Source of the DNA: Terriglobia bacterium
GTDB lineage: Bacteria; Acidobacteriota; Terriglobia; Acidiferrales; UBA7541
DNA length: 64,000 nt
NCBI GenBank assembly: GCA_020072785.1
Contig: JAIQGG010000002.1
Span: 1-64,000 of the forward strand
Direction: 5' to 3'
Shown here: positions 41,677-50,200 of the stretch, piece after piece
Numbering within the stretch: position 1 is the stretch's first letter
Layout of the letters: each line of letters starts with the position of its first letter
Position numbers and translations under genes: made by a program
The notes under the pieces: generated by a model
Seen by the model: the letters and a program-made list of their open reading frames with translations, nothing else
The model's database searches: none
What the model was told of the DNA's origin: nothing

Positions 41677-42987
41677 ATGAGCGGCCGTTTTTCTTCCCGA
41701 ACCCAGCTCGGCAGCGTGATCTGCGGCGGCGCCGTGCTCGAAGCGCTGTACGCGCGGATGCATCATCTGAACGACCTGAAACTGCACGTCATCGAGTTCA
41801 TCGCGCTGGCGCTGTGCGCCGGCGTGGTGTATCTCGTGGCGCTGTACCTGCTGGAGCAGTCGGCGCGGGCGCGGGGAGCCTATCTGCTGCTGATCGCCGC
41901 GGCGCTGGTGTTCCGCGTGACGCTGTTCCCGCTCGAGCCGTCGCTTTCCGACGACCTGCACCATTACCGCTGGGACGGCCGCATCCAGAATCACGGCTGG
42001 AATCCGTACGCCGTAACCGGGCTGGACCCGCGGCTTGCGCCGTTGCGCGATGCGCACTGGCGCTGGATGCCCGCCGCGGATATGCCGTCCATCTATCCGC
42101 CGGCGGCACAACTGATCTTCCGGCTGACGGACAAGGTGCTGCCGGGGCCGACGGGGTTCAAGACGCCGTTTCTGCTGGCCGACCTGCTGATTCTGCTGCT
42201 GCTGGCGTGGCATTTTCGCCGCGCGGAAGATCGCGTCTTCCGCCTGGCGGTGTACGCCTGGAATCCACTGGTGATTGTGGAGTTTGCCGGCAGCGGACAC
42301 AGCGACGCCCTGGCGTTAGCCGGGGTGGTAGCCGCACTGCTGATTATAAGGCGGCATCCGGCGCTGTCAACGATTCCGCTGACGGCGGCGGCGCTGGCCA
42401 AGGCGTTTCCGGTGGTGCTGCTGCCGCTGTGGATCCGGCGGGCGGGCTGGCCGAAGAAAAGAGAGGGCTGGGTCGCGGTGCTGCTCACGGGAGCGACGGC
42501 GGGGATGCTGCTGGCGCCGTACTGGCGGGGTTTGCCGATGCTGCATGCGAACCTGATCGCCTATGAGGCGACGTTCCGGAATTATCACGCGAGCCTGTAT
42601 ACGGTGATGGCCTGGGCGGCGGGGGATCCGCGGGTGGCGGGGCTGGCAGGGGTGGCGGTGGTGTGGGGGCTGGCGCTGTGGCTGGCGGCGCGGCGCGCGG
42701 AGCCGGAGCGGGCGGCGTTTCTGCTGTTCGGCACGATCCTGCTGTTCGCGCCGAACGGGTATTCGTGGTACTTCACGTGGGTGGTGCCGTTTCTCTGCTT
42801 TTATCCGAATTCGGCGTGGCTGCTGCTGACGGTGCTGCAGTTTCTGTCGTACAACGTGCTGGTGGATTACGGGATCAACGGGAAGTGGCACTTCGATCCG
42901 TTTTTGCAGTGGCTGGTGTACGCGCCGTTTTATGCGCTGCTGGCGGGGCAGTTTTTGTACGAGAGAAAGAGACAGCCGCCGGCTTGA
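41677..42987 (+). CDS. Multi-pass membrane glycosyltransferase (GT87/ArnT-like)
   Basis: 436 aa with about ten hydrophobic helices. An early extracytoplasmic loop with SDDLHHYRWDGRIQNHGWNPYAV has the acidic/His residues expected of GT-C enzymes that use polyprenyl-phosphate sugars. YLGxxHxD-like text (SGHSDALALAG) follows. It likely transfers mannose or another sugar outside the membrane, perhaps from a donor made by the GT2 gene at 7694; that link is speculative. ATG at 41677 only 8 nt after TACAAT, so the mRNA is probably leaderless. Confidence 0.8.
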   Translation: MSGRFSSRTQLGSVICGGAVLEALYARMHHLNDLKLHVIEFIALALCAGVVYLVALYLLEQSARARGAYLLLIAAALVFRVTLFPLEPSLSDDLHHYRWDGRIQNHGWNPYAVTGLDPRLAPLRDAHWRWMPAADMPSIYPPAAQLIFRLTDKVLPGPTGFKTPFLLADLLILLLLAWHFRRAEDRVFRLAVYAWNPLVIVEFAGSGHSDALALAGVVAALLIIRRHPALSTIPLTAAALAKAFPVVLLPLWIRRAGWPKKREGWVAVLLTGATAGMLLAPYWRGLPMLHANLIAYEATFRNYHASLYTVMAWAAGDPRVAGLAGVAVVWGLALWLAARRAEPERAAFLLFGTILLFAPNGYSWYFTWVVPFLCFYPNSAWLLLTVLQFLSYNVLVDYGINGKWHFDPFLQWLVYAPFYALLAGQFLYERKRQPPA

Positions 42988-43057
42988 AGGCCGGCGCTGG
43001 CAGAGCGAGGAATGGAAGTTGAGGCAATGCCGGGCTTCAGCCCGGCATTTTGCTTTT
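42976..43057 (+). terminator. Tandem hairpins, second one a terminator
   Basis: CGCCGGC-TTGAAG-GCCGGCG (42976-42995) is followed by AATGCCGGGCT (43026-43036) paired with AGCCCGGCATT (43039-43049) and TTGCTTTT. The second is nearly the same hairpin as the terminator at 16924. Confidence 0.75.
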
Positions 43058-43089
43058 GGTGGTCGGCGGGTCCGACCTTACTACTCCGC

Positions 43090-44052
43090 TTACGGGATCA
43101 GGATGATTTTGCCGAAGGCGTGGGACTCCATGACCTCTGTGTGGGCCCGGGGAGCTTCCGCGAGGGGCAGCTCCTTGCCGACGACGGGGCGGAGGGTGGC
43201 GTTGTCGAGGCCGGCGAGGATGGCGGCGTGAACATCGGCGGCGTCGGCGGGCGGGATGCCCCACAGGGTGAAGGCGTGGATGGAGGCTTCGCGGACCATG
43301 ACGTCGCGCGGGGTGATGGTGACGTCGCCGCGGCTGCCGATGACGACGACACGGCCGCGGGTGGCGAGGAGCTTGAGGTCGGCGCCGAGATTGACGTTGG
43401 CAAGCATCTCGAGGATGACGTCAACGCCGCGGCCGGCGGTGGCTTTGAGGATGCCGTCGGTGTAGCCGGGGGCGCGGTGGTCAAAGGCGTGGTGCGCGCC
43501 CTCCCGCTGGATGAGTTCGAGGCCTTGCGGGGTGCCGGCGGTGCCGAGCACGGTCATGCCCGCGGCGCGGGCGAACTGCACGGCGGCGAGGCCCACGCCG
43601 CCGCTGGCGCCGTGGACGAGGACGGTTTCCGCGGCGCGGGCGCGGGCGATCTGGCGCAGGGCGCGGTAAGCGGTGCCATAGGGGATGTAGATGCCGGCGC
43701 CCTGCGCGAAGCTGATGCGCTCGGGGAGCGGATGCACCTGGGATTCCAGAGCCACGGCGTATTCGGCGCAGGTGCCGGTGAGCGAGCCGGAAGTGTAGAC
43801 GCGATCGCCGGGCTTGACGCGGGTGACCCCCGCGCCGACGGCTTCGATGATGCCGGCGGCGTCTACGCCGGGAGTGTAGGGAAGCGGGGGCTTGATGGCG
43901 TAGTTGCCGCTGCGCATGTAGGTGTCGGCGGGGTTGACGCCAGTGGCGTGCACGCAGACGAGGACCTGGCCGGCTGCGGGCCTGGGTGCGGGAATTTCCT
44001 CGAGCTTCATCACTTCCGGCGCGCCGAATTCGTGAACGCGAATGGCTTTCAT
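43090..44052 (-). CDS. Quinone oxidoreductase-like NADPH-dependent dehydrogenase
   Basis: 320-aa zinc-free MDR of the zeta-crystallin/QOR type. N-terminal GroES-like fold (MKAIRVHEFGAPEVMKLEEI; ATGVNPADTYMRSG), coenzyme domain with VLVHGASGGVGLAAVQFARAAG and VVVIGSRGDV. No zinc ligands. It probably reduces quinones or conjugated carbonyls with NADPH. AGAGGAACC places a ribosome site 4 nt before the ATG at 44052. Confidence 0.93.
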   Translation of the reverse strand: MKAIRVHEFGAPEVMKLEEIPAPRPAAGQVLVCVHATGVNPADTYMRSGNYAIKPPLPYTPGVDAAGIIEAVGAGVTRVKPGDRVYTSGSLTGTCAEYAVALESQVHPLPERISFAQGAGIYIPYGTAYRALRQIARARAAETVLVHGASGGVGLAAVQFARAAGMTVLGTAGTPQGLELIQREGAHHAFDHRAPGYTDGILKATAGRGVDVILEMLANVNLGADLKLLATRGRVVVIGSRGDVTITPRDVMVREASIHAFTLWGIPPADAADVHAAILAGLDNATLRPVVGKELPLAEAPRAHTEVMESHAFGKIILIP

Positions 44053-44119
44053 GGTTCCTCTCCAGCGAAAAAATTAGCGAACGAAAGATACGGCTTCAAG
44101 CCGCGGCATTCCAAGAAAA

Positions 44120-45277
44120 CTAGAAATGGTCATCGGCGACGATCATGGCCACTTCTTTCGCGATAAGCCCGGCGGACTGCGCCCAGGCCGTGGTCTGCCA
44201 ATTGTCTTTGCCTTTTTTCTGGGTAATCCAGGGCGGTAGCGTCTGGTTCAGGTAATTGGCCAGCGCATGGATGTAGGGCTCATACAACCTGCGAAGCTCC
44301 GTGAGCTTGTGATCGGCTTGTTCTCCGTCATGGAGTTTCATTCCGTGTTGCGCGAGGATGTCGCGGATTTGGCGCAACTGCTGCGCAGGCAACCGGTCTT
44401 GCGGCAGGGGCTTCGGCGCCGTTCCGAAAACTTGCGAAAGGTCAACGACGGCGTGACGGGCAATCGCAAAAGTAAGCTCTGCCTGTTTCTCGCAAGCGCC
44501 CTCGAGACCAACGATAACGAGCGCGCACGTGTCCAGAATGGCCGTGAGCGAAGCGATCCAGGATTGGTTGTCGTGCTGCGAACGAAAATACGCGAGCACG
44601 GGATAGGAAAGATGGCTCTCCATCAGCTCGGCGCACCACTGCTCCCAATCCTTGAGGAGAACGCGGAGGGCGTACAGGCCGTCGGCGTAGCTGTGACGGC
44701 GAAGCAGTTCGCCGGCGGTGGGGGGCGTGCCGGCTCTGGAATCGAGCAGGGAAATATTCACTTCGCGCTTGGAGAACGACCCATAGATGAAAGGCAGGTA
44801 ACCGATCACAGCGGCAAGGAATCCGAAACCAAAACCAGCTTCCAGAACGACCAGGACGCGGGCCAAACCCGACCGGGGAATGACGTCGCCCAGCCCAAGA
44901 GTAAAGAAGGTCGTGCCACTCAGATAAATATCGGTCTGAAACCCGGGCTGGCCGCCGGTCACCACCAGCGCGGACCCCGCGCCGTATTGCATGAGCCCGA
45001 AGCCGAGCACGAGGCCAACCGCCCAAACCCCGACGAGAACGAGGAGCGAGAGCGGGCCATAAAAACCCAGCAAGGATTCGCGCGTCTTGCGCGTGGGGAT
45101 GAGACAGACCACGAATTTCCACATGCTCCAGGTGGAGCGGTAAAAAAGACGAGCGAGGCGGAACTTCCGCGTGACGCGGCGCGGCAGAATGATCGCCTCG
45201 AACGCATCCCAGAGCACGATCAGAAAGATCGCGACACCTGCAGCGAACACTCCCGGAGCTGGAATCATGTGCGGCAT
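44120..45277 (-). CDS. Two-helix potassium-channel-like membrane protein
   Basis: 385 aa. Hydrophobic segments near residues 8-30, 70-98 and 130-155; between the last two, SGTTFFTLGLGDVIPRSG resembles a K+ channel pore with selectivity filter TLGLGD in place of TVGYGD. The long C-terminal part (about 200 residues) is soluble and helical and may sense a ligand. The altered filter leaves ion selectivity open. ATG at 45277 (or 45268). Confidence 0.8.
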   Translation of the reverse strand: MPHMIPAPGVFAAGVAIFLIVLWDAFEAIILPRRVTRKFRLARLFYRSTWSMWKFVVCLIPTRKTRESLLGFYGPLSLLVLVGVWAVGLVLGFGLMQYGAGSALVVTGGQPGFQTDIYLSGTTFFTLGLGDVIPRSGLARVLVVLEAGFGFGFLAAVIGYLPFIYGSFSKREVNISLLDSRAGTPPTAGELLRRHSYADGLYALRVLLKDWEQWCAELMESHLSYPVLAYFRSQHDNQSWIASLTAILDTCALVIVGLEGACEKQAELTFAIARHAVVDLSQVFGTAPKPLPQDRLPAQQLRQIRDILAQHGMKLHDGEQADHKLTELRRLYEPYIHALANYLNQTLPPWITQKKGKDNWQTTAWAQSAGLIAKEVAMIVADDHF

Positions 45278-45367
45278 TGCACCTATTTAGGCCTTTCAAG
45301 GAGAACGTCCGGTAAGAACGTTCCACGAAGACGCTCGATGAGAATGTCCGGCAAAAACCTCTAAGTC

Positions 45368-45793
45368 CTAGGATTCCAGCCGGGCGGTGACGCTGATTTC
45401 TGCCTTGAAGAGTTTCGATACCGGGCAGCCGGTTTCCGCGGCTTTCACTGCGGCGTCGAATTTGGCTTTGTCTGCGCCGGGGATTTGCGCGGTCAGGTCC
45501 AGGTGGCTTTTCGTGATCGCGAAGCCGTCCGGCAGCTTTTCGAGCGAAATCGTCGCCGTCGTCTCGAGCCTGCTGGCGGTCATGCCCGCGTTGCCCAGTT
45601 GCGCGGAAAGCGCCATCGTAAAACAGCCGGCGTGTGCCGCGGCGAGGAGCTCCTCGGGGTTTGTGCCGGCGCCGTTTTCAAACCGTGTGCTGAACGAATA
45701 TTGCGTTTGCTTCAGGACGCCGCTATCCGTCGAAATCGAGCCCTTCCCATCTTTCAAACCGCCCTGCCAAACCGCGGAAGCTTTTCGCTGCAT
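45368..45793 (-). CDS. OsmC-family peroxiredoxin
   Basis: 141 aa. The two redox cysteines are in ELLAAAHAGCFTMAL and AETGCPVSKLF, the standard OsmC/Ohr pattern, so it probably reduces organic hydroperoxides. GAGAGG is 4 nt before the ATG at 45793. The C-terminal SKLFKAEISVTARLES favours the OsmC rather than Ohr branch. Confidence 0.94.
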   Translation of the reverse strand: MQRKASAVWQGGLKDGKGSISTDSGVLKQTQYSFSTRFENGAGTNPEELLAAAHAGCFTMALSAQLGNAGMTASRLETTATISLEKLPDGFAITKSHLDLTAQIPGADKAKFDAAVKAAETGCPVSKLFKAEISVTARLES

Positions 45794-45869
45794 GATTCCT
45801 CTCTTTTGGGCTTTTTCGTTCTCTTTAAATCCAGAGAATTCGATTCCGGAGCCCCTTCGAGGGGTATAT

Positions 45870-46091
45870 TCAAGGCATGAACTTTCCTGCCGCCACGCGA
45901 ACCGCATCACAATGATCGGGAGGAACGGCGAGCCCATCTTGCTGTAGTGCGAGAAGATAGTCTTCCCTGGCTTCGCGAATATCTTGAATGGCGCCTTCTT
46001 TTGTTCTTCCCTGGCTGACACAGCCGGGAAGGCTGGGGCAATCCGCCACCCAGTAGCCATCTTCGCCGGGGTAAAGGACGACCTGTCGCAT
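45870..46091 (-). CDS. hicB: HicB-like antitoxin, no HicA partner
   Basis: 73 aa. YPGEDGYWVADCPSLPGCVSQGRTKEGAIQDIREA is the partly degraded RNase-H-like domain of HicB. The usual C-terminal HTH or RHH is absent, and no HicA is seen in the 77 bp before OsmC or the 88 bp upstream. It may be an orphan or act with a distant partner. ATG at 46091. Confidence 0.85.
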   Translation of the reverse strand: MRQVVLYPGEDGYWVADCPSLPGCVSQGRTKEGAIQDIREAREDYLLALQQDGLAVPPDHCDAVRVAAGKFMP

Positions 46092-46179
46092 AGCCGTTAG
46101 TTTAGCACCACTTTCAGAAATGGCTTTCACGGCCTTTCCCGCTCGTGGAAATGCATCCCGGACTTTTGCGGGCTCCAGC

Positions 46180-46509
46180 CTACCACTTGTGGAAGAGGAA
46201 GAAGACGGCCAGGACGATGCAGCCGAAACCCGCGAAATAGTTCCAGCGCAACTGCTCCTTCAGGTAAAACACGGAAAAGACGGCGAAGACGCCGAGGGTG
46301 ATGACTTCCTGAATGGTCTTGAGCTGCGCGGTAGAGAACTGATAGGAACCGATGCGGTTCGCCGGGACCTGAAAACAGTATTCGAAAAAGGCGATGCTCC
46401 AGCTGGCGATGACGACTTTCCAGAGCGTCGCGCTGCGGTATTTGAGGTGGCCGTACCAGGCAAAGGTCATGAAGATATTGGAAATGGTCAGCAGGACGAT
46501 GGTTCGCAC
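46180..46509 (-). CDS. DUF486 (DMT-family) membrane protein
   Basis: 109 aa with four membrane helices: RTIVLLTISNIFMTFAWYGH, then WKVVIASWSIAFFEYCFQVP, a third (IQEVITLGVFAVFSVFYL) and a short last one. Matches the DUF486 pattern (small drug/metabolite-transporter fold). GTG at 46509 gives the canonical VRTIVLL start with AAGGAG 9 nt upstream; a TTG farther up is less likely. Substrate unknown. Confidence 0.88.
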   Translation of the reverse strand: MRTIVLLTISNIFMTFAWYGHLKYRSATLWKVVIASWSIAFFEYCFQVPANRIGSYQFSTAQLKTIQEVITLGVFAVFSVFYLKEQLRWNYFAGFGCIVLAVFFLFHKW

Positions 46510-46565
46510 GGCGCGTTTCTCCTTTTTGCGGGCCAAGGTACAAAAACGACGAATGAGTCATGGGT

Positions 46566-46814
46566 TTAGGGAATTCGCGCGGGCCACAGGCCGCGGATGT
46601 AGACGGTATTGTCCGCCACGCGGTAAAAGAGCAGCCAATTTCCGGCGCGGAACCAGCGGTGGCGGCGGAAGCGCCGGCTCTTTATTATCACGGGATATAG
46701 ATGGGGAAAGGGCTCGAGGTACTGCACTTTTTCCAGGAGCTCATCTTGAACTTCATCGGGGAGTTCCTGGAAAAGTACCCAGACGGTGCGGGTCCAGACG
46801 ACCCGGGCCTTCAC
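46566..46814 (-). CDS. RelE/ParE-superfamily toxin
   Basis: 82 aa. WVLFQELPDEVQDELLEKVQYLE, SRRFRRHRWFRAGNWLLFYRV and a final WPARIP fit the compact RelE fold with basic active-site residues. Second gene of a toxin-antitoxin operon, overlapping the antitoxin gene by 4 bp. ATG at 46814. Could be an mRNA interferase or gyrase inhibitor; not decidable here. Confidence 0.85.
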   Translation of the reverse strand: MKARVVWTRTVWVLFQELPDEVQDELLEKVQYLEPFPHLYPVIIKSRRFRRHRWFRAGNWLLFYRVADNTVYIRGLWPARIP

Positions 46815-47071
46815 CTTTTCTTCCTCCTCGCGTGCAACATCTTTTTCACTTCACGATGGGGTGTCACGCGGCCGGCGCGGATGTCGGCTTCGGATTGGGC
46901 GATCATTTTCTGGAAGGCGGGGTCGGCTTCGATCCTGTCCAGATGCTCTTCCATGTCGGCATAGCGCTGGATGGCTTCGCGGACGACCAGGCTGCGGTTG
47001 CCGGCGCGGTAGGAGGCGAGCTCGTTGAGGAGTTTGTTGGTTTTCTTGTCGAGGACAAATTGGTGGCGCAT
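46811..47071 (-). CDS. Ribbon-helix-helix antitoxin
   Basis: 86 aa. RHQFVLDKKTNKLLNELASY then RAGNRSLVVREAIQRYADMEE gives a beta strand and two helices typical of RHH DNA-binding antitoxins; the Lys/Arg-rich C-terminus would bind the toxin. AAGGAGG is 8 nt before the ATG at 47071. The operator at 47114-47137 suggests autoregulation. Confidence 0.85.
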   Translation of the reverse strand: MRHQFVLDKKTNKLLNELASYRAGNRSLVVREAIQRYADMEEHLDRIEADPAFQKMIAQSEADIRAGRVTPHREVKKMLHARRKKR

Positions 47072-47087
47072 AAGATCCCTCCTTTAA

Positions 47088-47137
47088 AAAATACCCGCTG
47101 GATGGAGAAGAGTCAACACCATTCATGAATAGTGTTG
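47088..47137 (-). promoter_or_regulatory. Promoter and palindromic operator of the toxin-antitoxin operon
   Basis: On the minus strand TTGACT (47116-47111), 17-bp spacer, TATTTT (47093-47088). The near-perfect 24-bp palindrome CAACAC-c-ATTCATGAAT-a-GTGTTG (47114-47137) overlaps the -35 box, as expected for repression by an RHH antitoxin. Confidence 0.82.
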
Positions 47138-47186
47138 AATGCGGAAAAGCACCGGGTGAAATGCCGGCGCGTATGGACATAAAGCG

Positions 47187-48371
47187 TCAGACGTTGAGGC
47201 TGAGGGTGACGCCGGGGCGCGCGGCGGGGGGCGGAGGCAGCTGGGAGCGGTCGACGGGGCGGTAGAGGGTGTCGCGCTCGACGGGGACGCGGCCGGCGGC
47301 GCGGATGAGGCGCTCGAGCTCGGCGCGGGGGGTGAACTCAGCGGTGGTGGCACCGGCGTCGTGGTAGATCTTTTCTTCGACGACGGTGCCATCGAGGTCG
47401 TTGGCGCCGAAGCGCAGGGAGATCTGCGCGATGCTGGTGGTGAGCATGACCCAGTAGGCTTTGATGTGCGGGAAATTGTCGAGAAGCAGGCGGGCCACGG
47501 CGATGTTGCGCAGGTCGGCGTAGCCGGTGGTCGGGGGAAGGTGCGCGAGCGCGGTGTTGGCGGGGTGGAAGGCCAGGGGGATGAAAGCGACGAAGCCGTG
47601 GGTTTCATCCTGCAGCTCGCGGAGTTTCACGAGGTGGTCGACGCGCTCTTCTTCGGTTTCCACGTGGCCGTAGAGCATGGTGGCGTTGGAGGGCAGGCCG
47701 AGCTGGTGGGCCTGGCGGGCGACGTTGAGCCACATCTGGCCGCTGACCTTGTGGTCGCAGATGATCTTGCGCACGCGGGGGTGGAAGATTTCCGCGCCGC
47801 CGCCGGGGAGGGAATCCACGCCGGCTTCTTTCATCTTGAGCAATGTGTCCTTGATGGAGAGCTTGGCGATGCGCGCGAAGTAGCCGACCTCGACCATGGT
47901 GAAGGCTTTGAGGTGCACGCCGGGGCAGCGCTGCTTGAGGCCGCGGACGAGCTCCAGGAAGTAGTCGAAGGGCAGGTCAGGGTGCAGGCCGCCGACGATG
48001 TGGAACTCGGTGGCGCCTTCGCGGACGCCCTGCTCGGCGCGCTGGTAGATCTCTTCGAGGGCGAAGGTGTAGGCGCCGGGAGCGTTGGGGTCGCGGCCAA
48101 AGGCGCAGAGCTTGCAGTGCGCGACGCAGACGTTGGTGGGATTGATGTGGCGGTTGACGTTGAAATAGGTGACGTTGCCGTGGCGCTGCTCGCGGACGTG
48201 GTTGGCAAGCCAGCCGACGGCGAGGAGATCGGGGGAGCGGTAGAGGGCGATGCCGTCGTCGATGGACAGGCGTTCGCCGGCGAGCACCTTGGCGGCGATG
48301 GGCTTCAGTTGCTGGTCGGTGATGGTCAGGTCGCTCATTTCGAATCCATCGAATTCGTGCAACACCCTCAT
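47187..48371 (-). CDS. mqnE: Aminodeoxyfutalosine synthase
   Basis: 394-aa radical-SAM enzyme of the futalosine route to menaquinone; joins carboxyvinyl-oxybenzoate to SAM-derived adenosine. Radical-SAM cysteines C82, C86 and C89 (NVCVAHCKLCAF); THIVGGLHPDLPF and SLPGGGAEIF are MqnE/MqnC features, and the length and HINPTNVC start favour MqnE. ATGA overlap with the upstream mqnP gene suggests coupling, so the ATG at 48371 is taken; the ATG at 48338 is the alternative. C-terminus has a Pro-rich LPPPPAARPG stretch. Confidence 0.9.
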   Translation of the reverse strand: MRVLHEFDGFEMSDLTITDQQLKPIAAKVLAGERLSIDDGIALYRSPDLLAVGWLANHVREQRHGNVTYFNVNRHINPTNVCVAHCKLCAFGRDPNAPGAYTFALEEIYQRAEQGVREGATEFHIVGGLHPDLPFDYFLELVRGLKQRCPGVHLKAFTMVEVGYFARIAKLSIKDTLLKMKEAGVDSLPGGGAEIFHPRVRKIICDHKVSGQMWLNVARQAHQLGLPSNATMLYGHVETEEERVDHLVKLRELQDETHGFVAFIPLAFHPANTALAHLPPTTGYADLRNIAVARLLLDNFPHIKAYWVMLTTSIAQISLRFGANDLDGTVVEEKIYHDAGATTAEFTPRAELERLIRAAGRVPVERDTLYRPVDRSQLPPPPAARPGVTLSLNV

Positions 48372-49252
48372 CCGCGCCAGAGGGCGGCGGCGGCTCCCCA
48401 GAAGAGCAGGAACAAGAGACTAATATAGCCGTTCACGGTGAAAAACGCAGCGTCCAGCTTGCTGAGGTCGTCGGAATGGACCAGGGAGTGCTCGTAGGCG
48501 AGGAGCGTGGCGACGACGGCGACGCCGGCCCAGGCGGGCCAGGGCAGGGCGAAGCTGGCGGCGAGGGCGGCGAGAAGGGCGACGACGGCGACGTGCATTC
48601 CGCGGGCAATCAGCAGGGCGCGGGGGATGCCGAAGCGCTTGGGGACGGAGTAAAGGCCGGCTTGCTGGTCGAAGGCCACATCCTGGCAGGCGTAGAGGAC
48701 GTCGAAGCCGCCGACCCACAGGGTGACGGCGGCGCAGAGGAGGAGCATGCGCAGATCGAGCGCGCCGGTGATGGCGATCCAGGCGGCGGCAGGGGAGATG
48801 CCGAGGGCCAAGCCCAGGACGAGATGCGACCAAGTGGTGAAGCGCTTGGTGTAGGAATAGAAGAAGAGTATGGCGAGCGCCACGGGAGCGAGTTTGAGAG
48901 CCAGGGGATTGAGGCGCCAGGCGGCGAGGAAGAAGACCGCCACGGCGGCGAATGTGAAGCCCCAGGCGAAGCCGAGGGAGAGAGCGCCGGTAACCAGAGG
49001 GCGCTGGCTGGTGCGGGGATTGGCCTTGTCGAAGCGGAGGTCGGCGATGCGGTTCATGGTCATGGCGGCGGAGCGGGCGGCGACCATGGCCACGACGATC
49101 CAGAGAATCTGGCGCCAAGCGGGCCAGGTGTGGGTGGTCGCGCGCGCCGCCAGCAACGCGCCGGTCAGCGCGAAGGGCAGGGCAAAGACGGAGTGCTCGA
49201 ACTTGATCATTTCGAGCACGGTGCGGAGGCGGCTGTGGGGGCTGGGAGTCAT
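48368..49252 (-). CDS. mqnP: UbiA-type prenyltransferase of menaquinone synthesis
   Basis: 294 aa, eight or nine membrane helices. First Asp motif MNRIADLRFDKANPRT and second DVLYACQDVAFDQ bind the prenyl diphosphate through Mg2+; YSYTKRFT follows. In this operon it most likely prenylates the futalosine-pathway naphthoate product (MqnP role); UbiA is the close relative. It overlaps mqnE by 4 bp; ATG at 49252. Confidence 0.9.
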   Translation of the reverse strand: MTPSPHSRLRTVLEMIKFEHSVFALPFALTGALLAARATTHTWPAWRQILWIVVAMVAARSAAMTMNRIADLRFDKANPRTSQRPLVTGALSLGFAWGFTFAAVAVFFLAAWRLNPLALKLAPVALAILFFYSYTKRFTTWSHLVLGLALGISPAAAWIAITGALDLRMLLLCAAVTLWVGGFDVLYACQDVAFDQQAGLYSVPKRFGIPRALLIARGMHVAVVALLAALAASFALPWPAWAGVAVVATLLAYEHSLVHSDDLSKLDAAFFTVNGYISLLFLLFWGAAAALWRG

Positions 49253-49371
49253 GGGGACAGGAAGAAAGTATAAGAGTTCCAGAGTTTAAAAGTCCAAGAG
49301 TCCAAAATTCGAAGAGCCGGGGAGTGTATTTCCCCTTTGAGTTGTTCAGATTTTCTGGCTTTGTGACTTTT

Positions 49372-49998
49372 TTACTTTTTGACTTTTGAACTGCCTTCCC
49401 AGCGGTACATGATTTGCTGGGGGAGGGCGATCTGGGCGAGGACGCGGCAGACGTATTGGGAAACGAGGTCGTCGATGGTTCTGGGCTTGTGGTAGAAGGC
49501 CGGGATGGCGGGCATGATGACGGCGCCGGCCTGCTGGGCGCGGAGCATGTTTTCCAGGTGGATGCGGCTGAAGGGGGTGTCGCGCACGCAGAGGACAAGC
49601 TTGCGGGATTCCTTGAGCATGACGTCGGCGGCGCGGGACACGAGGTCGTCGCTCAGGCCGCAGGCGATGGCGGCGAGGGTGCCCATGGAGCAGGGGATGA
49701 CCAGCATGGCGTCCACGGGGTAGCTGCCGGAGGCGATGGCGGCGCCGATATCCTGATTGGGGAGGGCGGCGATCTTTTTGGTGGGGCGGCCGAGGAGGCG
49801 CGCGGGAAGTTTTTTCAGATCGCCGGAGGAGAGGAGCAGTTCTTCGGCGAGGAGGCGCTGTCCGGCTTCAGTGACGACGAGATGGACGCGGGCGACGCGC
49901 GGGTCTTCGTCAAGGAGGGCGAGAGCCTTTTGCGCGAGGAGAGCGCCGCTGGCTCCGGTGACGCCGACGGTGATGATTTGGCCTTCAGTTTTGGGCAT
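49372..49998 (-). CDS. ubiX: Flavin prenyltransferase
   Basis: 208 aa. Makes prenylated FMN for UbiD-type decarboxylases. GVTGASGALLAQKAL binds FMN, IPCSMGTLAAIACGLSDDLVSRAADV and the CVRDTPFSRIHLENM block with its Arg/Glu are standard UbiX. Sitting upstream of mqnP-mqnE suggests a role in the menaquinone decarboxylation step. No ubiD gene is in the window. ATG at 49998; poor Shine-Dalgarno. An AT-rich 119-bp gap, with no gene, separates it from mqnP. Confidence 0.93.
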   Translation of the reverse strand: MPKTEGQIITVGVTGASGALLAQKALALLDEDPRVARVHLVVTEAGQRLLAEELLLSSGDLKKLPARLLGRPTKKIAALPNQDIGAAIASGSYPVDAMLVIPCSMGTLAAIACGLSDDLVSRAADVMLKESRKLVLCVRDTPFSRIHLENMLRAQQAGAVIMPAIPAFYHKPRTIDDLVSQYVCRVLAQIALPQQIMYRWEGSSKVKK

Positions 49999-50085
49999 GG
50001 TTATTTGTCTGGGTACGGAAAAGTCAGTCTCGCAGCGGTATCGGGGGCAAGTCAAGCGGGGCGGGAGGGGCGGTGGGGCGGTTTT

Positions 50086-50103
50086 CGATAAGCCGACTTA
50101 TCG
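50086..50103. repeat. GATAA-type hairpin, copy e
   Basis: CGATAAG-CCGA-CTTATCG, a perfect 7-bp stem, lies 97 bp before the VWA-protein gene. Confidence 0.7.
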
Positions 50104-50200
50104 GGAGTTAGTTGGGCTTTGCTAAGACGCTCGCGGCACCACTACAAGTTGGGACCTCTGAAGTGTAGAATCCTAACTGTTCCAGGAGAGTAACGATCTC

